A stretch of 64,000 nt of DNA from Burkholderia diffusa (GTDB lineage Bacteria > Pseudomonadota > Gammaproteobacteria > Burkholderiales > Burkholderiaceae), in NCBI RefSeq assembly GCF_001718315.1, contig NZ_CP013363.1, positions 1 through 64,000 of the forward strand, given 5' to 3'. A program made the translations under genes and the position numbers. The notes under the pieces are model-generated. The model was not told the origin of the DNA. It saw nothing but the letters and a program-made list of their open reading frames with translations, and made no database searches. Positions 25,248 to 35,218 of this stretch are shown piece after piece; position 1 is the first letter of the stretch; each line of letters opens with the position of its first letter.

Positions 25248-26346
25248 GTTCGATACTCCCGACGGTGTGAAGCGGGCGCGCGTGCCGGCGCGGCGGCGCG
25301 ACCAGGATTTTGATCTGCGCGCGATCGGCAAGCAGCGCGTCGAAGCCGTCGGCGACGGCATCCTCGAGCGATACCGTGCGCGTGACGATCGACGTGAGAT
25401 CGAGTGCGCCCGATCCGATCAGCCGCAACAGGTCTTCGTATACGTGCCGGTAGCCGACGCTGGTCGCGAGGGTCAGCTCGTCGTTCACCGCGCGGAATGC
25501 ATCGAAGCTCGCATGCGGCATCAGGCCGACCATCACGAGGCGACCGCCCTTGCGCAGCCCCTGCATCGCCGCTTCGAAGGTGGCCGGCAGGCCGGCCGCC
25601 TCGAAGCTCACGTCGACACCGAGCCCGCCCGCCGCCTCGCGGATCGCATCGCGCAGCACCGGCGCGTCGAGCGAGCGCGGATCGAACGTGTGTGTCGCGC
25701 CGAAGCGCGCGGCCGCGGCAAGCCGCTCGGGCGACACGTCGACCGCGACGATCGCCGTCGCGCCCTGCCGCTTCGCGAGCATGATCAGCAGCAGGCCGAT
25801 CGGCCCGAGCCCGAACACCGCGCAGGTGTCGCCTAGCCGCAGCTCGCCGCGCCGCAGCGCGTGCAGCGCGACGGCGGCCGGCTCCATCACCGCGGCCTGC
25901 TCGAGACTGACGTCGTCGGGCAGCCGGTGCAGCATGTAGGCCGGCACGACCGCGAAGTCGGCCATCCCGCCGTCGCCCATCAGGCCGGCGAAGCCCATCG
26001 ACACGCAGAGGTTGTACGACCCAGAGCGGCAGTACGCGCACTGGTGGCAGTGATACTCGGGCTCGACCGCGACGCGGTCGCCGGGGACGAACGTCGTGAC
26101 GCCCGGGCCGACTTCGACGACGGTGCCGCAGAACTCATGGCCGAGCGTCAGCGGCGCGATGCGGCCGGACAGCGGATGCGGCGCGTCGACGGGAATCGCA
26201 TGGGGGCCGTCCGCGTATTCGTGCAGGTCGCTGCCGCAGATGCCGCAATACGCGACCGCGATGCGAACTTCACCGGACCCCGCGCGCGGCGTGTCGAGCT
26301 CGACCAGGCGGATGTCGTGCGGGCCGTGCCATTGAAGTGCACGCAT
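25225..26346 (-). CDS. Zinc-dependent medium-chain alcohol dehydrogenase (butanediol/sorbitol dehydrogenase-like)
   Basis: A 373-residue MDR enzyme. The catalytic zinc segment reads [14 protein letters not shown] and [14 protein letters not shown]; the structural zinc site is [29 protein letters not shown] is the NAD loop. The closest recognisable groups are 2,3-butanediol and L-iditol dehydrogenases. The ATG directly follows the stop codon of the MFS gene and the 3' end overlaps the SDR gene, so it is in the middle of an operon. Confidence 0.88.
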   Translation of the reverse strand: MRALQWHGPHDIRLVELDTPRAGSGEVRIAVAYCGICGSDLHEYADGPHAIPVDAPHPLSGRIAPLTLGHEFCGTVVEVGPGVTTFVPGDRVAVEPEYHCHQCAYCRSGSYNLCVSMGFAGLMGDGGMADFAVVPAYMLHRLPDDVSLEQAAVMEPAAVALHALRRGELRLGDTCAVFGLGPIGLLLIMLAKRQGATAIVAVDVSPERLAAAARFGATHTFDPRSLDAPVLRDAIREAAGGLGVDVSFEAAGLPATFEAAMQGLRKGGRLVMVGLMPHASFDAFRAVNDELTLATSVGYRHVYEDLLRLIGSGALDLTSIVTRTVSLEDAVADGFDALLADRAQIKILVAPPRRHARPLHTVGSIEHEPPLVV

Positions 26347-26347
26347 G

Positions 26348-27640
26348 TCAGCGTCCTCCGAGGTTTTGGGTATCGAGTCGGGCGGCGGTGCCGTCGAGCG
26401 TGCGTTTGCGCAGCACGGCGGGCGCGGTTTCGACGAGGCCGAACGACAGCACGCACGCGAGGATCGCGCCGGCGGCCGACGTCCACATCGCGAACTGCAG
26501 GCCGTACTTGTCGGCCGCGAAACCGGCGATGGTCGGCGCGACGAAGCCGCCGATCAGCTCGCCGGCGCCCATGATCAGGCCGAGCGCGCTGGCGATCGCG
26601 CGGGGCGGCACCGTTTCGGCCGGGATCGTCGCCATGAACAGCGTGAAGCAGCCGAGGCCCGTGTACGTCATGAACACGAGCGCGCCGAGCGCCCACAGCG
26701 AGCCGACATGGATCAGCACGATCGGGCAGACGGCGGCAACCAGCGCGAACATGATCATCGTCGGCTTGCGCCCGATCCGGTCGGAAATCGCCGGCACCGC
26801 GAAGCCCCAAAATACCCACGCGGCGCCGAGGCAGGTCATCACGACGCCCATGTCGGCCGGCGACAGGTGGCGGCTCTCGACGAGAAAGACCGGCGCGAAC
26901 GAGATGATCACGATGAACCACGTAAGGAAGAAGCAACTGATCAGCATGCATAGCAGGATGTTGCGTTCCTTCAGCAGTGCCCAGCGATTGATCACCGCGC
27001 CGTGCGGGGGCGTGCTGTCGGCCTGCGTGTGTCGCGCACCGCCGGGCGGCGCTTCGCGCACCCAGCGCCAGATGCAGAACGCGATCAGGAAGCCGGGAAT
27101 GCACGACACGTAGAACGCCTCGCGCCAGCCGTAGGCGGTCGCGATGCCGATCACGACCGGCGGGCCGATCATCGCGCCGAGCAGGCCGGCAGCGGAGCCT
27201 TGCAGCAGGCCCATGTTCAACCCGCGGCGGCTCGGCGTCGAACTCTCGACCATCAGCGATTGCGACAGCGGCAGCACGGGCCCTTCGGCGATGCCCATCA
27301 GCGCGCGGAACGCGATCAGGCTCGCGAAGCCGCCGACCAGCCCCGACAGCGCCGAGCATGCGGAGAAACCGAGCACCGCGGCGATCAGCAGCGGCTTGCG
27401 CGTGCCGCGCGCATCGGACCACGCGCTGGTCGCGGCGCCCGACAGCGCCCACGTGAGTGCGAGCGCGGACGACACCATGCCGAGTTGCGTATTCGACAGG
27501 TGCAGTTCGGCCGACATGAACGGGAACAGGAACGACAGCGCGAGGCGGTCGAAGAACACGAAACCGAACGTCATGAACAGGATCACGAGTAGCCTGTTCT
27601 CGTACGTCCACGCCAGTTTGGGGGAAGGTTGGGATGTCAT
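26348..27640 (-). CDS. MFS transporter (anion:cation symporter/aromatic acid type)
   Basis: A 430-residue protein with 12 predicted membrane helices. It has MFS signature loops (SDARGTRKPLLI between helices 2 and 3, SDRIGRKPTMIM between 8 and 9) and an early FFDRLALSFLFPFM segment typical of organic-anion symporters. It lies 18 bp after the cupin dioxygenase-like gene and touches the alcohol dehydrogenase gene, so it likely imports the substrate of this operon. Confidence 0.88.
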   Translation of the reverse strand: MTSQPSPKLAWTYENRLLVILFMTFGFVFFDRLALSFLFPFMSAELHLSNTQLGMVSSALALTWALSGAATSAWSDARGTRKPLLIAAVLGFSACSALSGLVGGFASLIAFRALMGIAEGPVLPLSQSLMVESSTPSRRGLNMGLLQGSAAGLLGAMIGPPVVIGIATAYGWREAFYVSCIPGFLIAFCIWRWVREAPPGGARHTQADSTPPHGAVINRWALLKERNILLCMLISCFFLTWFIVIISFAPVFLVESRHLSPADMGVVMTCLGAAWVFWGFAVPAISDRIGRKPTMIMFALVAAVCPIVLIHVGSLWALGALVFMTYTGLGCFTLFMATIPAETVPPRAIASALGLIMGAGELIGGFVAPTIAGFAADKYGLQFAMWTSAAGAILACVLSFGLVETAPAVLRKRTLDGTAARLDTQNLGGR

Positions 27641-27658
27641 GGGCGGCCTCGTCGCGCG

Positions 27659-28192
27659 TCAGCGGAACAGCTTCTCGATCGCTTGCGCGCCGAGGCCGAC
27701 CTTCTCGTAATGCGCCTTGCACATCGCAATGTACGAATGCACGTCGAAGTAGCCGTCGGGATTGCCTTCGTCGTCGAGCCAGATCAGCGGGCCCTTGACG
27801 ATGAAGAACGCCCGCATCGGTTCCGGGTGGTCGAACGCGACGAGCGTGTGGCCTTCGCCGGGTGTTTCATACACGAAGTCGCCGCGCGTCGCGGTCCACT
27901 CGTGCTCCAGATATCCCCATTTTCCTGACAGCGTGTAAGCGAAGACTTCGTGCGGGTGGTAATGCCGGTTCACGAGCCCCGCCTGCTTCGCCATCAGGAT
28001 GTCGCACCATTTGTTCTGCGACGGCGAGATCCACAGCGGTCGCGATGAAACCGTTTCGGTGAACGGAACGTAATAGCGCGCGTCCTCGGTGGCCGCGTTC
28101 GGAATGTACGCTTCCGGCAGCGCATCGGGCTTGAACGGATTGGCAATCGGCGCGATGTTTTGCCAGAATTCGGATACGGCTTTGTCGACCAC
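27659..28192 (-). CDS. Cupin protein of the 2,4'-dihydroxyacetophenone dioxygenase family
   Basis: A 177-residue single-domain cupin. The metal-binding motif is RHYHPHEVFAYTLSGKWGYLEHEW, followed by GDFVYETPGEGHTL. The overall pattern (EAYIPNAATEDARYYVPF, PLIWLDDEGNPDGYFDVH) matches the family of 2,4'-dihydroxyacetophenone dioxygenase, an iron enzyme splitting an aromatic ketone side chain. Start is a GTG at 28192 behind AAGGAGA. First gene of the operon running to the porin; true substrate unproven. Confidence 0.8.
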   Translation of the reverse strand: MVDKAVSEFWQNIAPIANPFKPDALPEAYIPNAATEDARYYVPFTETVSSRPLWISPSQNKWCDILMAKQAGLVNRHYHPHEVFAYTLSGKWGYLEHEWTATRGDFVYETPGEGHTLVAFDHPEPMRAFFIVKGPLIWLDDEGNPDGYFDVHSYIAMCKAHYEKVGLGAQAIEKLFR

Positions 28193-28383
28193 GGCTTGTC
28201 TCCTTGTGGTTAGGTGTCGTGGGGTCGACTTTAGCCAGCCGGTGCGCGCCGCTCTTGACTGGGCTGGACGAAATGCTTGATCGGGCCGGACATCGCGGGC
28301 CGGGCATCGCACCGCAACAACAACCCGACGCACCATCCCCCAATCCGTGCCGCTCCGCACGACAGGCGCCCTCAGGAGGCGAC

Positions 28384-29337
28384 GTGACGAATTCGACCGT
28401 TCTTTCATGCACGCGCGGTTCGACGGCCGACGTGCCGGTGCGCGACCGGGTGGCGTACTGGGAAGCGTTCAACGCCGCCACGCTGGTCGGCCTGCGCTGC
28501 TCGTCACTGTCGCCGGCGGGGCTCGAGGTCGAGAAGACCGATCTTGCGTTGCCGGGGCTCGGCGTGACCGACATCAGCGGCTGCGATCACGTGATCGAGC
28601 GCGGCCCCGCGCTGGTGCGCCAATTGCCGAAGGAGTCGCTGTTCGCGTGTCAGATCCTGAGCGGGCGCGCGTATTTCATCCAGCGCGACCGCTGCCTGCT
28701 CGCGGAAGCCGGCGACGTCGCCGTGTACGACACACGCGTGCCCTACCTGTTCGGATTCCTGACGCCAATGCGGCAACTGCTGATCGACATTCCCGTCACG
28801 ACGTTCGACGGCCGCTTCAACGCGCAGCTGGCGGCGTTGCCGTTGCGGATCGCACCGAAACCGGGCGCGGGCGCGATGCTCGGCGCGGCGCTGCGCGCGA
28901 GCGTGGAGCGGTTCATGAAGGCGCCGGCCGAAGACGGTGCCGCGCGCTTTGTCGAACACACGCGCACGCTGGTTGCCGAACTGATCGACGCGGAAGTGAA
29001 CGGTGCTGGCGCATCGCTGTCGTACCTGCTGACCGCGAAGCAATACATCGCGACGCATCTTGGCGATTCGGAACTTGGGCCGCAGGCGGTCGCCGATGCG
29101 GTCGGACTGTCGTTGCGGCACCTGAGCCGGCTCTTTGCCGCCGAAGGCGAGTCGATCACGCAGCACATCTGGTCCGAGCGGCTGTCGCATGCGCATCGCG
29201 AGTTGATCGATGCGCGCCTGCGCAAGACGAGCATCGGCGAAATCGCGTTTCGCTGGGGGTTCTCGAGCCAGGCGCACTTCAGCCGCGCGATTCGCGAGCG
29301 TTACGGTGCATCGCCGATGGCGCTACGCAGCGCTTGA
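28384..29337 (+). CDS. AraC-family regulator divergent from the cupin operon
   Basis: A 317-residue AraC protein. The N-terminal sensing region (residues 1-200) resembles the AraC-binding-like domain of aromatic-catabolism regulators, and the C-terminal double helix-turn-helix spans about 215-315 (ELGPQAVADAVGLSLRHLSRLF and IGEIAFRWGFSSQAHFSRAI). GTG start at 28384, preceded by AGGAG. The 190-bp divergent gap to the cupin gene suggests it activates that operon. Confidence 0.86.
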   Translation: MTNSTVLSCTRGSTADVPVRDRVAYWEAFNAATLVGLRCSSLSPAGLEVEKTDLALPGLGVTDISGCDHVIERGPALVRQLPKESLFACQILSGRAYFIQRDRCLLAEAGDVAVYDTRVPYLFGFLTPMRQLLIDIPVTTFDGRFNAQLAALPLRIAPKPGAGAMLGAALRASVERFMKAPAEDGAARFVEHTRTLVAELIDAEVNGAGASLSYLLTAKQYIATHLGDSELGPQAVADAVGLSLRHLSRLFAAEGESITQHIWSERLSHAHRELIDARLRKTSIGEIAFRWGFSSQAHFSRAIRERYGASPMALRSA

Positions 29338-29424
29338 TGCTGAAGCAGCAATGCCGAGGGCGGCGCGTGGTTCACGTGCCGCTTTCGTTTTCATCGCGTT
29401 TTCATCGCTTCGCGAGCCGCCGCG

Positions 29425-30990
29425 TCACTTCGCGAGCATGAATTCCGCACAGCGCTCCGCGATCATGATCGTCGGCGCGTTCGTGTTGCCCGACACGATG
29501 CGCGGCATCACCGACGCGTCGCAGATCCGCAGTCCGTCGATTCCCTGTAGCACGAGACGCGGCGTCACGACCGCGCGATCGTCGCGGCCCATCCGACAGG
29601 TGCCGGCGGGGTGGTAGACGGTTTTCGCGCGACGCCGCACGTAGTCGGCCAGGGTGTCGTCGGTCAGCGTTTCGGCTTCGCGAACGAGGCGCGCGAGCGA
29701 CGGCGCGCGGAGGATCTTCCGCGCGAGCGCGACACCGCGCACGAGGCCGTCGACGTCGGCCGGATCCGACAGCGCGCCGCTGTCGAATCGGAGGGGTGCG
29801 GCCGGATCGTTGCCGCGCAGCTGCACCGAGCCGCGCGACCGCGGCCGCAGCAGGCATGGATTGATCGACAGGCCATGGCCCGGCAGCGGTTCGCGATCGA
29901 CGTCGCCGACGAGCGTCGGCAGTACATGGAACTGGATGTCGGGGCGGCCGCTTCCGGTCGTGTCGACGAACGCGCCCGATTCGACGACGTTCGACGTCAG
30001 CAGGCCCGTGCGGGTCAGCATCCATTGCAGCCCGTGCCGCAGCGCCTTGATTCCGCGATCCTCGCCGAACAGGCTGATCGGCGTGTGGCTGTAGCCGTAG
30101 ATCGAGACTTCGAGATGGTCCTGGTAATTCGCGCCGACTTCCGGGCTGTCGTGCAGCACGTCGATGCCATGCGCGCGCAAATGCGCGCACGGCCCGATGC
30201 CGGACAGCATCAGGAGCTTCGGCGTGCCGAGCGCGCCGGCGGCCAGCACGATGTCGGCGCGTGCGGTTGCCGAGCCGGTCGCACCGTTCTCCATCCACCA
30301 TTCGACGCCGGTCGCGCGCCGGCCATCGAAGCGCACGCGCGTCACGCGGCTGCCGGTCAGCACACGCAGATTCGGGTGGCCGATCGCGTCGGCGAGATAG
30401 GTCGCGGCGGTGCTGCCGCGCTGCCCGTCGAAAATCGTCGTGTGATAGAAGCCGGCGCCATGCTGCGCGGCACCGTTGAAATCGTCGTTGTACGCGATGC
30501 CGGCTTCCTGCGCAGCCTTCACGAACGCGAGGCTCAGCGGATGCCGGAAGCGCGTGTCGCCAACCTTCAGCGGCCCGTCGGTGCCGTGGAACGGCTCGGA
30601 CAGCCGCAGATGCGACTCGGCGCGCTTGAACACAGGCAGCACCTCGTCCCAGCCCCAGTCCGTGCAGCCGAGCGCGGCCCATTCGTCGTAGTCGGCGCGC
30701 GTGCCACGCACGTACAGCATCGCGTTGACCGAACTGCCGCCACCGAGCGTGCGGCCCTGTGGCACGTAGGTCCTGCGTCCCGCCGCGCCTGCCTGCGGCT
30801 CGCTTTCGAACGTGACTGTGCGCTGCGTGCCGAGCACACGGATGAACGTGGCCGGAATCCGGATGAACAGGCTGTCGTCCTTCGGGCCATCCTCGAGCAG
30901 CAGCACGCGCCTGCCGGCCTTCACCAGTCGATGGGCAACCGTGCAGCCTGCCGAGCCGCCGCCGACGACGATGTGGTCGTATGTCTCCAT
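29425..30990 (-). CDS. GMC-family FAD oxidoreductase (choline/alcohol dehydrogenase-like)
   Basis: A 521-residue flavoenzyme. VVGGGSAGCTVAHRL is the FAD loop, GRTLGGGSSVNAMLYVRG the first GMC signature, VLAAGALGTPKLLMLSGIGP the second, and YHPAGTCRMG with SGNTNAPTIMIAERCAEF the C-terminal active-site region carrying the His-Asn pair. It would oxidise an alcohol with transfer of electrons to the respiratory chain or oxygen. An AraC regulator gene lies 170 bp upstream on the same strand. Substrate unknown. Confidence 0.9.
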   Translation of the reverse strand: METYDHIVVGGGSAGCTVAHRLVKAGRRVLLLEDGPKDDSLFIRIPATFIRVLGTQRTVTFESEPQAGAAGRRTYVPQGRTLGGGSSVNAMLYVRGTRADYDEWAALGCTDWGWDEVLPVFKRAESHLRLSEPFHGTDGPLKVGDTRFRHPLSLAFVKAAQEAGIAYNDDFNGAAQHGAGFYHTTIFDGQRGSTAATYLADAIGHPNLRVLTGSRVTRVRFDGRRATGVEWWMENGATGSATARADIVLAAGALGTPKLLMLSGIGPCAHLRAHGIDVLHDSPEVGANYQDHLEVSIYGYSHTPISLFGEDRGIKALRHGLQWMLTRTGLLTSNVVESGAFVDTTGSGRPDIQFHVLPTLVGDVDREPLPGHGLSINPCLLRPRSRGSVQLRGNDPAAPLRFDSGALSDPADVDGLVRGVALARKILRAPSLARLVREAETLTDDTLADYVRRRAKTVYHPAGTCRMGRDDRAVVTPRLVLQGIDGLRICDASVMPRIVSGNTNAPTIMIAERCAEFMLAK

Positions 30991-31160
30991 CCTGCTTTGT
31001 CTCCTTGCTGTCGGGCGGCGGAAAGAGCACCACCGCGCTGGAAGCCAGCTTAGCGACGGCTACGCGGCCCCATTTGCCCGGGACGGACGCCGGGCTTGCC
31101 TCGCATGGACAATGGATACGGCGACGAGCGGCGGTGTGATGCGGTGACGCGGCGTCGCGG

Positions 31161-32129
31161 CTAGCGTGCGGCGGACGGCGCGCGCGTGTCGCTCGGCGTC
31201 TCGCCGAAGCGCGCGCGATAGCTGCGGCTGAAGTGCGCGCTGTTGTTGAAGCCCCAACGGTACGCGATTTCGCTGACCGTCAGGTGCTTCAGCGACCGGT
31301 CGCACAGGTCGGCGCGGCAGCGTTCGAGGCGCCGCGCGAGGATGTAGCGCGTGAGCGGCACCCCTTCGATTTCGAACACGCGCGCGAGCTGGCGCGGCGA
31401 CAGGTTGAGCGCGCAGCTGATCGACCGGGTGTCGAGATCGTCGTCGGCGAGATGGCTGTCGATGAATGCCTTCGCACGCGACAGCGTGTGGACGGTCGAC
31501 TTGGTCGGCGATGCGCCGCCGTCGCGCAGTCGCAGCATCGATTGCAAGAGGTCGAGCATCGCGGCGGCGCGCCGTTCGCGCGCATCGGGCATCGATTCGT
31601 GCGGTTCGCCGAGCAGCGCGTAAAGCTGCCGCACGGCCCAGGACGTGACACCGTCTCGACGGTCGATCTTGATGACGCTGCGATAGCGCCACGGGCCGAC
31701 GCGTGCCTCGAATACGTCGCGCGGCACGTCAAGCACGGTCATCGCCATGTTGGCGGGAAAGCCGTGGCCGTACGGCATCGACGTGTCGTAGAGCACGATG
31801 TCGCCGGGCGCATGCTGGATGCACTCGACGTCCTGGAACGTATAGCCCTGCCCTTCGTGCATCAGGCAGACGAACACGGCATCACGATGGTCCGCATGGA
31901 TGTTGTGCGGCGTGCGCACCACCGCGTGCCGGTTCGCGACGATGTCGCACGCGCCGAGCAGCCCGAGGTCGCGCTTGCGCAGCGAGGCGTCGATGGCTTC
32001 GGACGATTTGCCGCTGCATTCGATACGCACGAGCGAGCGGGCGACATGGTCGACCCAGAAGTCGACGCGTTCGTCGCCGCGTACGGCGCGCGTCGAGAAC
32101 GACACGATTCCCGTGCTGATGTCCAGCAT
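31161..32129 (-). CDS. AraC-family regulator upstream of the GMC oxidoreductase gene
   Basis: A 322-residue AraC protein with N-terminal AraC-binding-like domain (HMEGQ-type segment LMHEGQGYTFQDVECIQHAPGDIVLYD) and C-terminal helix-turn-helix pair (LDTRSISCALNLSPRQLARVFE, LTVSEIAYRWGFNNSAHFSRSY). It is a separate lineage from the AraC protein at 28384. Same strand and 170 bp ahead of the GMC oxidoreductase gene, which it probably activates. Confidence 0.86.
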   Translation of the reverse strand: MLDISTGIVSFSTRAVRGDERVDFWVDHVARSLVRIECSGKSSEAIDASLRKRDLGLLGACDIVANRHAVVRTPHNIHADHRDAVFVCLMHEGQGYTFQDVECIQHAPGDIVLYDTSMPYGHGFPANMAMTVLDVPRDVFEARVGPWRYRSVIKIDRRDGVTSWAVRQLYALLGEPHESMPDARERRAAAMLDLLQSMLRLRDGGASPTKSTVHTLSRAKAFIDSHLADDDLDTRSISCALNLSPRQLARVFEIEGVPLTRYILARRLERCRADLCDRSLKHLTVSEIAYRWGFNNSAHFSRSYRARFGETPSDTRAPSAAR

Positions 32130-32603
32130 GACGTTCTCCCAATGACCGCCCGAGCGGCGCAGTCTCGGGTACGTCGGCAGGCGCGGTCAATCGGTGAAAG
32201 ACCGGGGCGGCCCCGAGACCCGCGTGCGGCGGGCGGTTGCGGCGGGATGTCCGTATCAGTCAATGGAAATGGCCGTGGCAGGCAAAACGCGGGCGCGTAT
32301 TCGGGCTATGCGACAGGCAGGCGAACGGGAGAAGCGCTTCGCCGTTGTCGCAGACGCCGGAACATTCTCGCCCATCGACCGAATTCGTGCAGCGCGCGCA
32401 TGGCCGTGACAGCGGAGGAATTGCAGCGTGTGGCGGATGTACCGTCCGCCATGTGATGATCGGTGCCGCTGCGTTCGATCAGGAACCGAATTTGCGGCGG
32501 CTGGGAGAGACAGGCGGAGTTCGGCGTATCGCACACTTCGCCGGAGCGGAACGAAAAACGGGCGGCACAGTTGCCGCCCGCGATCGATCGGCGCCCCAAT
32601 CCG
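32130..32603. other. Intergenic region without a recognised gene
   Basis: 474 bp between the AraC and argO genes, both on the minus strand. No frame looks like a protein. The right end holds the argO terminator; the left end should contain the araC-type promoter. Confidence 0.5.
32559..32580 (-). terminator. Rho-independent terminator of argO
   Basis: Arms CGGGCGGC (32559-32566) and GCCGCCCG (32573-32580) with a 6-base loop. Read on the minus strand the stem is followed by a TTTTT run, 24 bp beyond the argO stop. Confidence 0.8.
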
Positions 32604-33224
32604 TCATCGCAACTGCACGGCCGCCAGAAACAGCACCATGCTGCCGATCGCGCCATCCAGCACGCGCCACGCGACGGCCTTGCGGAACCACGGCGCAAGC
32701 AGCCGCGCGCCGTATCCGAGCCCGAGGAACCACACGACGCTGACCGACATCGCGCCGATCGCGAACGCAAGCCGTGAGCCTTCCGGCTCGCGCGCGCCGG
32801 CCGTGCCGATCAACAGGAACGTATCGAGATACACGTGCGGGTTGAGCCACGTGAACGCGAGCGTCATCAGCACGATCGCGACCGCGCCCTGCGGCGGCGG
32901 CGCGACGGCGTCGCCGCGGACGTCGAGCGTTTCGTGTCCCGGCTTGAACGCGCGGCGCAGCGCGTTGATGCCGAACCACGCGAGATACGCGAGGCCGACG
33001 TACAGCACGACGTGGACGAAGGTCGGGTAGCGTTCGACGAGGACCGACGCGCCGCCGACGCCCGCGCCGATCAGGATCATGTCGGACAGCGCGCACAGCA
33101 GCACGATCTTGCCGACATGCGAGCGCATGATGCCTTGCCGGAGCACGAACGCATTCTGCGCGCCGATGGTGACGATGAGCGACCCGCACAGGGCCGCGCC
33201 GTGGGAAAAAGCGATCCAGTTCAT
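32604..33224 (-). CDS. argO: LysE-family arginine/lysine exporter
   Basis: A 206-residue inner-membrane exporter with six helices and the LysE motif GAQNAFVLRQGI near the N-terminus, plus LTLAFTWLNPHVYLDT in the middle. ArgO/LysE proteins export arginine or lysine when these accumulate. It is divergent from the argP gene, the classical activator arrangement, with a 106-bp gap that must hold the shared operator. Confidence 0.92.
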   Translation of the reverse strand: MNWIAFSHGAALCGSLIVTIGAQNAFVLRQGIMRSHVGKIVLLCALSDMILIGAGVGGASVLVERYPTFVHVVLYVGLAYLAWFGINALRRAFKPGHETLDVRGDAVAPPPQGAVAIVLMTLAFTWLNPHVYLDTFLLIGTAGAREPEGSRLAFAIGAMSVSVVWFLGLGYGARLLAPWFRKAVAWRVLDGAIGSMVLFLAAVQLR

Positions 33225-33330
33225 GATAGGGAATGGTGGAGCAGTAGACGGGTGAATCGGTTGGCGCTAGTCTGCGGTCAGCTGGAACATAAGAAAAGCT
33301 AATTCACCTAATGCTGATTAAGGAAATCTA

Positions 33331-34224
33331 ATGCTCGACTACGCATTGCTCGACGCGCTCGCGGCAGTGATCCGGCACGGCTCGTTCGAACGGGCGGCCA
33401 AGGAGCTGAACGTCACGCCGTCGGCGGTATCGCAGCGGGTGAAGCTGCTGGAGGAGCGCGTCGGCAGCGTGCTCGTCAAGCGCGGACAGCCGTGCGTCGC
33501 GACGACGTCCGGCGCGTTGCTGTGCCGGCATACGGAGCGCGTGCAGTTGCTCGAAGCCGAACTGGGCAGCCGGATGCCGGCATTGCCGGGCCAGATCGCG
33601 AGCGCATGGCCGATGTTGCGCGTCGCCGTCAACGACGACAGCGTCGCGACCTGGTTCATCGATGCGGTCGGGCCATTCTGCACCGAGCGCGAGACCTTGC
33701 TCGACCTCGTGATCGACGACCAGGACTACACGGCCGCACGCATTCGCGACGGCAGCGTGCAGGGCGCGGTGACCGCACAGGCCGAGCCGATCCAGGGATG
33801 CCGGTCGACGCGGCTGGGGCGCATCCGCTATCGCGCGGTGTGTTCGCCGGCATTTTATGACCGCTATTTCGGTGCGGGCATTACGCGCGACGCGCTGCGC
33901 CGAGCGCCGTGCGTGATGTTCAATCCGAAGGACGGTTTGCAGGCACGCTTCATCCGGCGCGTGACACGCGCGGATCTCGATCCGCCGCAACACTGGATCC
34001 CGCACGTCGCGGGTTACCTGCGTGCTTGCGAAACGGGGCTGGGATGGGGGATGTGCCCGGACCGGATGGTCGATCGCCAGCTGGCGGCGGGCGAACTGGT
34101 CGACATGTCGCGCGGGCGGACCGTCGATATCGACCTGTACTGGCAGAGCTGGCGCCTGTCGATCGGCTGGCTCGACGATTTCAGCGCGGCGCTGAAGGCG
34201 CGCGCCGCGCTGTTTCTCGACTGA
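33331..34224 (+). CDS. argP: LysR-family activator of the basic amino acid exporter
   Basis: A 297-residue LysR protein of the ArgP/LysG group: MLDYALLDALAAVIRHGSFE, VTPSAVSQRVKLLEERVG, and an effector domain that in ArgP senses lysine and arginine. It starts 106 bp from argO on the opposite strand. In E. coli ArgP activates argO with arginine and is held inactive by lysine; the same scheme is likely here. Confidence 0.92.
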   Translation: MLDYALLDALAAVIRHGSFERAAKELNVTPSAVSQRVKLLEERVGSVLVKRGQPCVATTSGALLCRHTERVQLLEAELGSRMPALPGQIASAWPMLRVAVNDDSVATWFIDAVGPFCTERETLLDLVIDDQDYTAARIRDGSVQGAVTAQAEPIQGCRSTRLGRIRYRAVCSPAFYDRYFGAGITRDALRRAPCVMFNPKDGLQARFIRRVTRADLDPPQHWIPHVAGYLRACETGLGWGMCPDRMVDRQLAAGELVDMSRGRTVDIDLYWQSWRLSIGWLDDFSAALKARAALFLD

Positions 34225-34284
34225 TCGAAGCGGGCGCGGCGGGCGGTACCGGGCGGCGGCGCGCGGGTTGCGCGCCGAGCGGGG

Positions 34285-35031
34285 TCAGACGTGGTGGAGG
34301 CCGTCGAAGTCGACGATCTGTACCAGGCGGCCGTGCATTTCGATCAGGCCGCGCTTCTGGAACTTCGACAGTGTGCGGCTGACCGTTTCGAGCGTCATGC
34401 CGAGGTAGCTGCCGATGTCTTCGCGCGTCATCCGCAGGTTGAATTCCGACGGCGAGTAGCCGCGCTTCAGATAGCGCGACGACACGTCGAGCAGGAACGC
34501 GGCGACGCGCTCTTCCGCATTCAACGAGCCGAGCAGCATGGTTTGCGACGTTTCGCGCACGATCTGCTCGCTCATCAGCTTGTGCATGCGCAGCTGCATC
34601 GTGCCGGCTTCCGAGCACAGCGACTTGAGCGCGCTGTACGGAATCACGCAGACCGAGCTGTCTTCCAGCGCAACGGCGGTGCGCGGGTGCGTATCGTCGC
34701 AGATGCCGTCGAGGCCAAGCGCTTCGCCCGCGAGGTGCAGGCCGGTGACCTGCTCGCGGCCGTCGTGGCGCGTGGCGACGGTTTTCAGCGAACCCGAGCG
34801 CACGGCGTACAGGTTGTCGAAGGTGTCGCCTTCGCGGAACAGCGCTTCGCCGCGCTTGACCGGGCGCGCCACGCAGATGACCGATTCGAGGCGGCTGAGC
34901 GCTTCGGGGGCGAGGCCCTGTGGCATGCACAGGTGCCGCATTGCGCACGACGAGCAGTGCGGGGCCTGACGGGGAGCCCAGTTGCCTGCATGGGACGAGG
35001 CGGCGGGACGTGTGGCGACGGGCGTCAACAT
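34285..35031 (-). CDS. fnr: Fnr-type Crp-family oxygen-responsive regulator
   Basis: A 248-residue Crp/Fnr protein. Cysteines 26, 29 and 35 (HCSSCAMRHLC) and Cys111 (GICDDTH) match the four ligands of the Fnr [4Fe-4S] cluster, so it should sense oxygen. The effector beta-roll spans about 45-160, followed by the dimer helix and a C-terminal helix-turn-helix (MTREDIGSYLGMTLETVSRTLSKF) with the E-SR pattern for TTGAT half-sites. The adjacent universal stress gene is a plausible target. Confidence 0.92.
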   Translation of the reverse strand: MLTPVATRPAASSHAGNWAPRQAPHCSSCAMRHLCMPQGLAPEALSRLESVICVARPVKRGEALFREGDTFDNLYAVRSGSLKTVATRHDGREQVTGLHLAGEALGLDGICDDTHPRTAVALEDSSVCVIPYSALKSLCSEAGTMQLRMHKLMSEQIVRETSQTMLLGSLNAEERVAAFLLDVSSRYLKRGYSPSEFNLRMTREDIGSYLGMTLETVSRTLSKFQKRGLIEMHGRLVQIVDFDGLHHV

Positions 35032-35218
35032 GATCGTTTACTCCGGCATTGAATCGACCGAATCATTGTCCCACCGCAAGTTGCCGCTGTCGGGTGACAA
35101 AACGTCGCGACCGCGCGCGCATGTCGCGGGTATCGCAGCGGCTGCACGCATTCACGCATTCATGCACGCATGCCGTTGTGCGTGCGCGCCGCGACGCGCA
35201 CGCCGATGCCGGCGCCGC

